Made by a program: the position numbers and the translations under genes. Shown here piece after piece: positions 55,149 to 64,000 of a stretch of 64,000 nt of DNA. Positions within the stretch are counted from its first letter, which is position 1, and each line of letters starts with the position of its first letter. This stretch comes from Enterobacter cloacae (lineage in GTDB: Bacteria > Pseudomonadota > Gammaproteobacteria > Enterobacterales > Enterobacteriaceae): positions 3,968,001 to 4,032,000 of the forward strand of contig NZ_CP056117.1 of NCBI RefSeq assembly GCF_013375935.1. The letters are read 5' to 3'. Under the pieces are notes generated by a model. That model saw nothing but the letters and a program-made list of their open reading frames with translations, did no database searches and had not been told where the DNA came from.

Positions 55149-56102
55149 TCAGAACAGATTTTCGAGATCGGCGCTATAGGCTTTGCTGACCTTTTCGGAC
55201 ATGGATTTCAGCTGCTGGATCATGCTGGTCAGCTTGCGGGCATAGTTAGGATCGGTGGCGTATCCGGCATTCTGCAACGCCTGTGCGCCCTGCTCCGGCG
55301 TGGCCGCTTGCGTCACGGCGGTATAGCGCGGATTTCGGCTCAGCAGCCCGACATAATCCGACAAGGCTTCCAGATACGAGCTGTAGACGCGGAATTTGGC
55401 CTTCACCTTCACTGCCGTACCGTTTTCATATTCGGTGGTGGTGATTTCCGTGGTCGGCCCCTTCCAGCTTGAGGAGGCCTTCACGCCAAAGATGTTAAAG
55501 CTCGGCTCGCCGTTTTCCCTGCGGATTTGCCGCTGCCCCCAGCCGGACTCCAGCGCCGCCTGCGCCAGGATCAGGTGATGCGGCACGCCGCTCTCCTCGC
55601 TGGCGAGACGGGCGGGCAGCGAAAGCTGCGCCAGAAAATCTTTGCTGTCTCCGGAGAGCGGTTCGCCACGCGCCTCTGCCGGCTTCGGCATCGCCTTACG
55701 CACCATCTGCGTCAGCGCCTGATTCTGATAACTGGTCACCTTTTCCAGATCGAACTTCAGCGGCACCTGCTGTGGGGCCTCCTCTGGCGGAAGCCCCTGC
55801 GCCGCTGCGGTCTGCTTAACAATCATGTCCGCCAGGCCGAGCCCCTTACCGGCGGTCATCTGCTGGGCAATCTGCTGATCGTACATGCTGGTGTAAAGCC
55901 GCGTGGAGTCGCTGCTGAACATGCCGTCTTTCGGCAGCGTTTCACGCATGCTTTTCAGCATCATCTGCACGAACATGCCTTCCACCTGGCGGGCGACCGG
56001 GCGGATATTCGCCGCCGGATCCTGGCCTGCTTTGGTTTTCAGCTCGTTGAGCGACTGGGCATCCCAGGCGGCACTGGTCAACAGTTTGCTATCGGTCAGC
56101 AT
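55149..56102 (-). CDS. flgJ: Flagellar rod-cap peptidoglycan hydrolase FlgJ
   Basis: A 317-aa two-domain protein. The N-terminal rod-cap part contains QVEGMFVQMMLKSMRETLPKD. The C-terminal glucosaminidase part cuts murein so the rod can pass: LILAQAALESGWGQRQIR carries the catalytic Glu, followed by FNIFGVKAS and YSSYLEALSDYVGLL. It follows flgI with no gap. Confidence 0.96.
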   Translation of the reverse strand: MLTDSKLLTSAAWDAQSLNELKTKAGQDPAANIRPVARQVEGMFVQMMLKSMRETLPKDGMFSSDSTRLYTSMYDQQIAQQMTAGKGLGLADMIVKQTAAAQGLPPEEAPQQVPLKFDLEKVTSYQNQALTQMVRKAMPKPAEARGEPLSGDSKDFLAQLSLPARLASEESGVPHHLILAQAALESGWGQRQIRRENGEPSFNIFGVKASSSWKGPTTEITTTEYENGTAVKVKAKFRVYSSYLEALSDYVGLLSRNPRYTAVTQAATPEQGAQALQNAGYATDPNYARKLTSMIQQLKSMSEKVSKAYSADLENLF

Positions 56103-57200
56103 TTAGATGATTTCCAGTTTGGCGCGCAGGCAGCCTGCGCTTTGCATGGATTGCAGGATGGACATCAGATCCATTGGCGTTGCACCCAGCGCGTTCAGGG
56201 CACGCACCACGCTGTTCAGGTTGGCGCTGGAGCGCACGCTCTGCAGCGAACCGCCGCTCTGACGTAAATCAATCTGCGTTTGCGGCGTCACCACGGTCTG
56301 GCCGCCGCCGAACGGCGTATCGGGCTGGCTGACGTTGGCGGAACGGTTAACCGTCACGGAGAGGTTACCCTGCGCGACGGCACAGCTGTCCAGCGTCACT
56401 TCACGGTTCATGACCACCGAGCCGGTACGGGAGTTGATGATCACTTTCGCGTCCTGAAGCGGTACGTTCACTTCCATATTCTGGATATCGGCCAGCATTC
56501 GCACCTGGTTACTGCTGCCTGTAGAGGTACGGATCTGCACGGTGCGGGCATCCAGCGCGGTGGCGCTGCCGTAGCCGCGGCTGCGGTTGATGGTGTCAGC
56601 GATCTGCTGCGCCATCGTGAAGTCTTCCGTATTGAGCTGCAGGTTAATGGTGTTGCCGGTGCCGAACTGGGTCGGCAGTTCGCGTTCAATGATCGCGCCG
56701 TTGGTAATGCGTCCACCGTTCAGCTGGTTCACCTGCACGCTGCTGCCGCCCGCCGACGCGCCTGCCCCGCCAACCAGAATATTGCCCTGCGCCAGGGCGT
56801 ACACCTGGCTGTCGACGCCCTTCAGCGGGGTCATCAGCAGCGTGCCGCCGCGCAGGCTTTTGGCGTTACCCATAGACGAGACCACCACGTCAATGGTCTG
56901 GCCCTGGCGCGCAAAGGCCGGATAAGACGCGGTCACCATCACCGCCGCCACGTTTTTCAACTGCATATTGGTCCCGGCCGGTACGGTAATACCGAGCTGG
57001 GAGAGCATGTTGTTCAGGCTCTGGGTGGTGAACGGCGTCTGGGTCGTCTGGTCACCGGTACCGTCAAGCCCCACCACCAGGCCATAGCCAATCAGGGAGT
57101 TTTCACGCACGCCCTGGACGCTGGTGAGATCGCGAATGCGGTCGGCCTGGGCAACGGCTGCAGCCAGCGACAGCGCCACGGCGAAGAGAAATTTATACAT
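56103..57200 (-). CDS. flgI: Flagellar P-ring protein FlgI
   Basis: The 365-aa P-ring subunit in the periplasm. A Sec signal peptide ([19 protein letters not shown]) precedes [31 protein letters not shown], the family signature. It ends [26 protein letters not shown]; the single Cys late in the chain and one in TLDSCAV may form the known stabilising disulfide. FlgA, its assembly chaperone, is also in this window. Confidence 0.97.
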   Translation of the reverse strand: MYKFLFAVALSLAAAVAQADRIRDLTSVQGVRENSLIGYGLVVGLDGTGDQTTQTPFTTQSLNNMLSQLGITVPAGTNMQLKNVAAVMVTASYPAFARQGQTIDVVVSSMGNAKSLRGGTLLMTPLKGVDSQVYALAQGNILVGGAGASAGGSSVQVNQLNGGRITNGAIIERELPTQFGTGNTINLQLNTEDFTMAQQIADTINRSRGYGSATALDARTVQIRTSTGSSNQVRMLADIQNMEVNVPLQDAKVIINSRTGSVVMNREVTLDSCAVAQGNLSVTVNRSANVSQPDTPFGGGQTVVTPQTQIDLRQSGGSLQSVRSSANLNSVVRALNALGATPMDLMSILQSMQSAGCLRAKLEII

Positions 57201-57212
57201 AGGTCACCTCGC

Positions 57213-57911
57213 TTACATCGGCGATAGGTTAAGGAAGAAGCGCTGCAGCCAGCCCATATTTTGCGCCTCGTTGATATAGCCGTTGCCGACGTATTCAATG
57301 CGCGCATCCGCCACCTGGGTGGACGGTACGGTGTTGGTGCCGCTGATGGTACGAGGGTTAACCACACCGGAGAAGCGAATGAATTCCGTGCCCTGGTTAA
57401 TGGCGATCTGTTTCTCACCCACCACGTGCAGGTTGCCGTTCACCAGAACCTGGTCAACCGTTACCGTCAGCGTGCCGCTGAAGGTATTGCTGGCGTTCGC
57501 CCCGCCTTTACCGTTGAAGGTGTTGCCGCCAGAAGCTTCCACGTCCGCACGGGCGTTGCCGAACAGACCCTGCAGATAGCGCGGTACGGTGTCGAAGCCA
57601 AAATTGGTTTTGCCGTCGCGGCTGGCGTTCGCCGACGAGCTCTTGCTCGCGCTGACGTTTTCCTGCAGCACAATGGTCAGCGTATCGCCAACGTTACGCG
57701 GACGACGGTCTTCAAACAGCGGCTGATAGCCGTAGTTAATCGGCTGCGCGGTCTGGAAAATGGAGCCGTTCACCACCGGCGCGGGGCCGGGAACGGGTTG
57801 GGCGGTAGTCGCACCCTGAACCAATGGTTTAGACGGGATCCAGGCACACCCGCTGAGGGTGACGGCCAGAACTGTCAGTATCGGATAACGAAACGCCGCG
57901 TTTTTTTGCAT
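57213..57911 (-). CDS. flgH: Flagellar L-ring lipoprotein FlgH
   Basis: The 232-aa outer-membrane L-ring subunit. The lipoprotein signal has the lipobox LSGC (near residue 22); the mature part starts [12 protein letters not shown]. Conserved segments are [24 protein letters not shown] and [16 protein letters not shown]. The start at 57911 (MQKN) follows E. coli; MKAMQKN at 57920 is possible. It depends on LolCDE for delivery to the outer membrane. Confidence 0.95.
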   Translation of the reverse strand: MQKNAAFRYPILTVLAVTLSGCAWIPSKPLVQGATTAQPVPGPAPVVNGSIFQTAQPINYGYQPLFEDRRPRNVGDTLTIVLQENVSASKSSSANASRDGKTNFGFDTVPRYLQGLFGNARADVEASGGNTFNGKGGANASNTFSGTLTVTVDQVLVNGNLHVVGEKQIAINQGTEFIRFSGVVNPRTISGTNTVPSTQVADARIEYVGNGYINEAQNMGWLQRFFLNLSPM

Positions 57912-57968
57912 TGCCTTCATCTTCGAAAACAGGGAGCCGGTGCGGCGTTTACCGCACCGGGCTACGCC

Positions 57969-59518
<1,550 letters not shown>

Positions 59519-59538
59519 TGCGCTTTCCCGTCAGCTGC

Positions 59539-60747
59539 TTAACGCAGGTTAACCAGCGTGTTGAGGATCTGATCCTGGGTTTTGATGGTCTGCGCATTGG
59601 ACTGGTAGTTACGTTGCGCGACGATCATGTTCACCAGCTCTTTACTCAGATCGACGTTGGAGGCTTCCAGCGCGCCGTTGGTCAGCGTGCCGAAGTTACC
59701 GGAACCCGCGGTACCCAGCAGGGCAACGCCGGAGGACTGGGTGGCAGACCAGACGTTATTCCCTTCAGACTTCAGACCTTCGTTATTGGCGAAGTTTGCC
59801 AGCACGATCTGGCCCAGCACCTGGGTCTGTTCGTTTGAATAGTTACCCACAACGGTGCCGTCATCGTTAATCTGGTAGCTCACCAGATCGCCCGGCTTGT
59901 AGCCGTTCTGGTTAGTCGCCACGATGTTGTTCGCGCCGGTGTTTTGCTGCATGGAGTTAGCGAAGCTCATGGCAAACGTGGCCGGCGTTGCTCCCGGAAC
60001 GGTACCCGTCGTGATATTGACGTTTCCGCCGCCCGTCAGCACGCCGCTCTCGTTAAAGGTCAGCGTGGTCTCTTCCGTTATCGCGCCGCCCGCCACGCTG
60101 CCGTCCCGGGAAAAGACTTTCCACGAGTTGGCCGGCGTTGCGTTCTTAACGTAGAACAGGTTCATGTTGTGGGCATTACCCTGGCTGTCAAACACCGTCA
60201 CGGTGCCTTTCTTGTTGTAAGAGTCAGGGTTGGCCGGGTCGAAGGCGACGGTTGGCGCGGTATCGGTGGAGTTGAGGTTGATCTGCTGAGAAGCCGTGGT
60301 GGTGGATTTCGCCGCCATCAGCGTCGTTGGAATGGAAATCGCCTGCGGGTTCGCACCGGTTTGCACCGTTGGCGGCGTACCCGCAACCGGATAACCGGTT
60401 AACTGAAGCCCCTGCATGTTCACCAGGTTACGGTTTTCGTCCAGCTTGAACTGGCCGTTACGGCTGTAGAACACGGAACCGTTAGCATCCACCATGCGGA
60501 AGAAACCGTTCTGGCTGATGGCAACGTCCAGACCGCGACCGGTGTTGGTGGTCGTGCCGTCGGTGAAGTCCTGGGTGATGCCCGCGACCTTCACGCCCAG
60601 GCCCACCTTAGAGCCTGCAAACATGTCTGCGAAAGACGCAGTACCGGATTTAAAACCATAGGTCGCGGAGTTGGCGATGTTGTTGCCAATGACGTCCAGG
60701 TTGGTGGCCGCAGCATTCAGGCCGCTGACCGCTTGAGAAAAGGCCAT
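59539..60747 (-). CDS. flgE: Flagellar hook protein FlgE
   Basis: The 402-aa hook subunit. The N-terminal LDVIGNNIANSATYGFKSG signature and C-terminal MIVAQRNYQSNAQTIKTQDQ form the D0 helices; the middle domains are Thr/Asn-rich, as typical for the exposed hook surface. It is assembled under the FlgD cap and its length is controlled by FliK, which is outside the window. Confidence 0.97.
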   Translation of the reverse strand: MAFSQAVSGLNAAATNLDVIGNNIANSATYGFKSGTASFADMFAGSKVGLGVKVAGITQDFTDGTTTNTGRGLDVAISQNGFFRMVDANGSVFYSRNGQFKLDENRNLVNMQGLQLTGYPVAGTPPTVQTGANPQAISIPTTLMAAKSTTTASQQINLNSTDTAPTVAFDPANPDSYNKKGTVTVFDSQGNAHNMNLFYVKNATPANSWKVFSRDGSVAGGAITEETTLTFNESGVLTGGGNVNITTGTVPGATPATFAMSFANSMQQNTGANNIVATNQNGYKPGDLVSYQINDDGTVVGNYSNEQTQVLGQIVLANFANNEGLKSEGNNVWSATQSSGVALLGTAGSGNFGTLTNGALEASNVDLSKELVNMIVAQRNYQSNAQTIKTQDQILNTLVNLR

Positions 60748-60773
60748 GACTTACTCCTGATAAGTATTAAGGC

Positions 60774-61484
60774 TTAGATAATCTGCCGAACTTCGTCGAG
60801 CGTGGTGGTACCGGAGGTACCCAAATCCAGTTTGTTACCGTCGCTACCCCGGATGACGCCCTGAACCAGCGCAAACTGCAGCGGCTGAGCCACCAGCTGG
60901 GTGGTACCGCTGCTGGCGCTAATCGCCACCTGATACGATCCATTAGGCGCTTTGGTACCGTCGGTCAGGCTGCCGTCCCAGGTAAAGGTATGGACGCCCG
61001 CCTTCAGCTCGCCAATCTCAATCGTGCGCACCACGTTACCGCTGGCGTCTTTGATGGTGGCGGTGACCTTGTCTGCCGGCTGCTGCAACTCAACGCCAAA
61101 CGGCGTGGTGGTGGTGGTGGACGTGCCATCGGTGGTGCTGGTGCCAGCCAGAATAGTGGTGCCCGGGATCATCACCCCGTGGCCGATCAGGTTGGCGGCC
61201 TGCAGGGACTGGCTGTTGTCGATTTGTCCGGAAACAGAGCCGAGCGTGGTGTTCAGCTTCTCGATGCCGCTGACGGTACTGATCTGCGCAAGCTGCGTGG
61301 TCAGTTCGTTGTTCTGCATCGGGTTGGTAGGGTCCTGGTTCTTCAGCTGCGCCACCAGCAGGGTCAAAAAGCTGCTCTGTAAATCGGAGGCATTACTTCC
61401 CGTGAGGGAGCTGGAACCGGTGGCGCTTCTGGCGCTGTTGACGCCCGTATTTGTCGGGTCATTCACGTTTACGGCGATGGACAT
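60774..61484 (-). CDS. flgD: Flagellar hook-cap protein FlgD
   Basis: The 236-aa scaffold for hook assembly. The secreted N-terminal part contains LQSSFLTLLVAQLKNQDPTNPMQNNELTTQLAQ, the FlgD hallmark. The C-terminal tudor/FnIII-like domain has VRTIEIGELKAGVHTFTWDG. A Thr-rich insert (STTDGTSTTTTT, near 118-129) makes it slightly longer than E. coli FlgD (231). Confidence 0.96.
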   Translation of the reverse strand: MSIAVNVNDPTNTGVNSARSATGSSSLTGSNASDLQSSFLTLLVAQLKNQDPTNPMQNNELTTQLAQISTVSGIEKLNTTLGSVSGQIDNSQSLQAANLIGHGVMIPGTTILAGTSTTDGTSTTTTTPFGVELQQPADKVTATIKDASGNVVRTIEIGELKAGVHTFTWDGSLTDGTKAPNGSYQVAISASSGTTQLVAQPLQFALVQGVIRGSDGNKLDLGTSGTTTLDEVRQII

Positions 61485-61495
61485 GCGTGTCTCCT

Positions 61496-61900
61496 TTACT
61501 GGCCGAGAGTGAGTGTTTTGAGCATCATGCTCTTCACGGTATTAAGCACTTCGACGTTTGCCTGGTAGCTGCGGGACGCGGACATGGAGTTCACCATCTC
61601 CCCGACCACATCCACGTTCGGCATTTTCACGTAACCGCTGGCATCCGCGAGCGGGTTGCCCGGCTCGTAAACCAGCTTGTCAGGCGCCTGGCTCTCAACC
61701 ACCTCCGCCACCTTCACGCCGCCCGTTGCCGCACCCGGTGCGGCATTGACCTGAAAGACCACCTGCTTCGCGCGGTACGGCTGTCCGTCCGGCCCGGTTA
61801 CGCTGTCGGCGTTGGCAAGGTTACTGGCGGCCACGTTCAGCCGCTGGGACTGCGCCGTTAGCGCCGAACCGGCGATATCAAAAATATTCAGCAAGGCCAT
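61496..61900 (-). CDS. flgC: Flagellar proximal-rod protein FlgC
   Basis: The 134-aa rod subunit with [20 protein letters not shown] near the N-terminus, the [24 protein letters not shown] segment and a C-terminal helix ending MLKTLTLGQ. It lies 3 bases after flgB. Confidence 0.97.
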   Translation of the reverse strand: MALLNIFDIAGSALTAQSQRLNVAASNLANADSVTGPDGQPYRAKQVVFQVNAAPGAATGGVKVAEVVESQAPDKLVYEPGNPLADASGYVKMPNVDVVGEMVNSMSASRSYQANVEVLNTVKSMMLKTLTLGQ

Positions 61901-61903
61901 TTA

Positions 61904-62320
61904 CTAGTTGCCCCCCTGCAGGACGGTCATCATGCCTTTGATTTGTCCGCCGAGCAGCGTCAGGCCTGTCTGGTATTGCAGGCTGTTATCGGCAAACTGT
62001 GTACGCTCCCGGTCCATGTCGACGGTGTTACCGTCAAGCGAGGGCTGATCGGGAATACGGTAAAGCAGGTCGGTTGGTGGCGCGGTCATCGCCTGAGCGG
62101 GAATATGACGTGAAGACGTCAGGGCAAGTGCGACACCCGTTCCTTCGGCACGTCCACGCTCCATCACTTTTTTGAGTTCACTGGAAAAATCAATATCGCG
62201 CGCCTGATACCCGGGGGTATCCGCGTTAGCGATATTGGCGGCTAAAATCTCCTGCCGCTGGGCGCGTAAGTTGAGCGCTTCCTGCTGAAAACGTAACGCG
62301 GCGTCGAGTTTATCGAGCAT
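61904..62320 (-). CDS. flgB: Flagellar proximal-rod protein FlgB
   Basis: The 138-aa rod subunit and first gene of flgBCDEFGHIJ. The N-terminus [28 protein letters not shown] carries the rod signature; the C-terminal helix is [30 protein letters not shown]. Divergent from flgA across 157 bases. Confidence 0.97.
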   Translation of the reverse strand: MLDKLDAALRFQQEALNLRAQRQEILAANIANADTPGYQARDIDFSSELKKVMERGRAEGTGVALALTSSRHIPAQAMTAPPTDLLYRIPDQPSLDGNTVDMDRERTQFADNSLQYQTGLTLLGGQIKGMMTVLQGGN

Positions 62321-62477
62321 GTCTCCTCCGCTGATGGCAAAATTTCAGTTCACAGCTTAAATCTCAGGGCGTCTCCCTTATCGACGGAATAAGCGCAAAA
62401 TGCGTCGCTATTTGTTGCGTTGATGCAAAACCGCTGCGGGTAGAATTTGGTTAATTCTGGAAATGGTGGGACATGCG
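62321..62477. promoter_or_regulatory. flgB-flgA divergent class II promoter region
   Basis: In E. coli and Salmonella this gap binds FlhD4C2 and drives both operons. A -10-like TAGAAT is seen at 62441-62446 for flgA. FlhDC half-sites were not assigned with confidence. Confidence 0.5.
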
Positions 62478-63137
62478 ATGCAGACTTTAAAACGTGGCCT
62501 GGCGGCAACCCTGCTGCTTGTAAGCCCCCTCGTGCAGGCTGGGGGCGTAGAAGAACAGCTCAACGCCTTCTTTGCACAGAAGCTGGCCGGTTTTAGCGAT
62601 GACGTTCGCGTGACGGTGCGTACTCCATCCAATCTTTATCCAACCTGTGAGGCACCGTCGTTCAGCGTTACCGGCAGCACAAAGCTGTGGGGCAACGTGA
62701 ACGTGCTGGCGCGCTGCGCCAACGAAAAGCGCTATTTACAGGTTGCGGTTCAGGCGACGGGCAATTATGTTGTCGCCGCGGTCCCCATTCCCAGAGGCAG
62801 CCTGTTGCAGCCAGAGAGCGTGACGCTGAAGCGAGGCAGGCTGGATCAGCTTCCGCCACGCACCATGCTCGATATTAACCAGGCGCAGGAGGCCGTCAGC
62901 CTGCGCGACGTCGCGCCGGGACAGGCGATACAGCTCTCTATGCTGCGCCAGGCGTGGCGGGTAAAAGCCGGTCAACAGGTGATGGTGGTTGCCAACGGAG
63001 AGGGCTTTAGCATCAACAGCGAGGGGAAGGCACTGAACAATGCCGCCGTGGCGCAAAACGCGCGGGTCAGAATGTCCTCAGGCCAGGTGGTCAGCGGCAC
63101 CGTCGGTCCTGATGGGAATATTCTGATTAACCTGTAA
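62478..63137 (+). CDS. flgA: Flagellar P-ring assembly chaperone FlgA
   Basis: A 219-aa periplasmic chaperone for FlgI. A signal peptide (MQTLKRGLAATLLLVSPLVQA) is followed by a SAF-type domain (VVAAVPIPRGSLLQPESVTLKRGRLD) and a C-terminal beta-clip (VRMSSGQVVSGTVGPDGNILINL). The start at 62478 has GGTGGG 9 bases upstream. An in-frame ATG at 62463 would give 224 aa. Confidence 0.95.
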   Translation: MQTLKRGLAATLLLVSPLVQAGGVEEQLNAFFAQKLAGFSDDVRVTVRTPSNLYPTCEAPSFSVTGSTKLWGNVNVLARCANEKRYLQVAVQATGNYVVAAVPIPRGSLLQPESVTLKRGRLDQLPPRTMLDINQAQEAVSLRDVAPGQAIQLSMLRQAWRVKAGQQVMVVANGEGFSINSEGKALNNAAVAQNARVRMSSGQVVSGTVGPDGNILINL

Positions 63138-63143
63138 TCTTTT

Positions 63144-63170
63144 TAAAGATTTCGCGGCGACTGCCGATAA
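63144..63170 (+). promoter_or_regulatory. Sigma-28 (FliA) promoter of flgMN
   Basis: TAAA (63144-63147), 15 bases, GCCGATAA (63163-63170): a perfect class III flagellar promoter, starting 7 bases after the flgA stop and ending 60 bases before flgM. Confidence 0.92.
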
Positions 63171-63230
63171 ATATTCAACAAATGATGATGTCAGGCGCCA
63201 ACGCCGCGAACCCTCGATGAGGACAACACT

Positions 63231-63524
63231 ATGAGCATTGATCGTACATCAGCCCTGAAGCCGGTTAGCACTGTACAACCTCGCGAAACGAATGACACGC
63301 CAGCGCAGAAAACGCGTCTGGAAAAAACCTCGACGGCTAACAGCACCAGCGTCACCCTGAGCGATGCCCAGTCGAAGCTGATGCAGCCAGGCAGCAGCGA
63401 TATCAACATGGAACGCGTTGAAGCCCTGAAAACGGCCATCCGTAACGGTGAACTGAAAATGGATACCAGCAAAATTGCTGATGCGCTGATTCAGGACGCC
63501 CAGAGTTTCCTGCAGAGTAACTAA
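63231..63524 (+). CDS. flgM: Anti-sigma-28 factor FlgM
   Basis: A 97-aa anti-sigma factor that holds FliA inactive until it is exported through the completed hook-basal body. The N-terminal half is polar and disordered (export signal); the C-terminal half ([27 protein letters not shown]) is the FliA-binding region. It is expressed both from flgA read-through and from the sigma-28 promoter. Confidence 0.97.
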   Translation: MSIDRTSALKPVSTVQPRETNDTPAQKTRLEKTSTANSTSVTLSDAQSKLMQPGSSDINMERVEALKTAIRNGELKMDTSKIADALIQDAQSFLQSN

Positions 63525-63528
63525 TCGT

Positions 63529-63954
63529 ATGAGTCGACTGTCAGAAATACTGGATCAGATGACGGTGGTCCTGAACGATCTGAAAACCGTGATGGACGCA
63601 GAACAGCAGCATCTCTCTTCTGGTCAAATCAACGGCAGCGCGTTGCAACGCATTACTGAAGACAAAAGCTCGCTTCTGGCGACGCTGGATTATCTCGAAA
63701 AACAGCGTCGCGCTGAGCAGGATCAGAAACGCAGCGCCAATGACGAGATGAATGAACGCTGGCAGACCATTACAGAAAAAACCCAGCATCTGCGCGATCT
63801 CAACCAGCACAACGGCTGGCTGCTGGAAGGTCAGATTATCCGGAACCAGCAGGCGCTTGAGGTGTTAAAGCCCCATAAAGAGCCAGGGCTGTACGGTGCG
63901 GATGGCCAGGCAGCCACGGCACGCATTACGGGCGGGAAAAAGATTTCGATTTGA
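63529..63954 (+). CDS. flgN: Flagellar export chaperone FlgN
   Basis: A 141-aa helical chaperone that protects and delivers FlgK and FlgL to the export gate. The sequence is almost fully alpha-helical, with heptad-like spacing in SRLSEILDQMTVVLNDLKTV and LEKQRRAEQDQKRSANDEM. It lies 4 bases after flgM. The 46 bases after it hold no recognisable feature; in E. coli murJ follows. Confidence 0.95.
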   Translation: MSRLSEILDQMTVVLNDLKTVMDAEQQHLSSGQINGSALQRITEDKSSLLATLDYLEKQRRAEQDQKRSANDEMNERWQTITEKTQHLRDLNQHNGWLLEGQIIRNQQALEVLKPHKEPGLYGADGQAATARITGGKKISI

Positions 63955-64000
63955 CGCGATAGCGGCAGGTCATGAAGCGGGGAGCACCGTCCGGTGAACT

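Noticed and set aside
56280-57227. A 315-codon plus-strand frame opposite flgI
   Set aside because: Antisense shadow rich in His and Arg.

Overview
The window reads as chromosomal core DNA of an enteric gammaproteobacterium close to Enterobacter (E. cloacae complex or a near relative such as Lelliottia or Leclercia). Nearly every gene has a recognisable Escherichia/Salmonella orthologue in the order of the E. coli purB-phoPQ-pot-lol-mfd-ndh-fhuE-ptsG-fab-rne-flg segment. No rRNA, tRNA, CRISPR array, insertion sequence, prophage or plasmid signature was found. The genus is inferred from protein similarity and gene order and was not tested by database search.

Layout. 1-2605: 3' end of purB, then about 2.2 kb of accessory DNA before phoP: an unknown 130-aa gene, a 33-aa predicted membrane peptide, and a minus-strand pair (YeaR/TehB-like cupin plus a 55-aa ORF) behind an almost perfect NsrR operator. 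2606-7220: phoPQ, roxA, pepT. 7471-13049: potABCD spermidine/putrescine importer, cobB, nagK. 13104-16241: lolCDE lipoprotein-release ABC transporter. 16497-22273: ycfT, mfd, ldtC. 22351-25586: bhsA, comR, ycfJ, ndh. 25823-29634: ycfP, nagZ, thiK, lpoB, ycfL, hinT, all on the minus strand. 29988-32176: fhuE-type TonB receptor. 32290-44616: a long minus-strand series yceD-rpmF-plsX-fabHDG-acpP-fabF-pabC-mltG-tmk-holB-tatD-ptsG. 44757-50081: maf-2 (yceF), rluC, and rne with its long leader. 50123-52385: a divergent LysR/MFS pair, apparently accessory. 52462-63954: flagellar genes flgBCDEFGHIJKL on the minus strand and flgAMN on the plus strand.

How the parts work together. The fatty-acid cluster makes acyl-ACP (FabD, FabH, FabG, FabF, AcpP) and passes it to PlsX for phospholipid synthesis. 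nagZ, ldtC, lpoB and mltG act on the cell wall, lolCDE ships lipoproteins such as LpoB and FlgH to the outer membrane, and the flg block builds the rod, hook and hook-filament junction. FlgM and FlgN provide sigma-28 checkpoint control and chaperoning.

Data-quality warning. Five conserved genes (potA at its start, nagK, ldtC, nagZ, fhuE) carry 1- or 2-base indels, four of them in mononucleotide runs of 4 to 9 bases. Removing each indel restores the expected full-length protein. Base-calling or assembly error is the simplest explanation.

I found no convincing large undescribed system. The most interesting items are the NsrR-type operon and small ORFs between purB and phoP, a perfect CRP palindrome between bhsA and comR, a two-stem flgL 3' UTR that looks like the sRNA FlgO, and the LysR/MFS insertion between rne and flgL.
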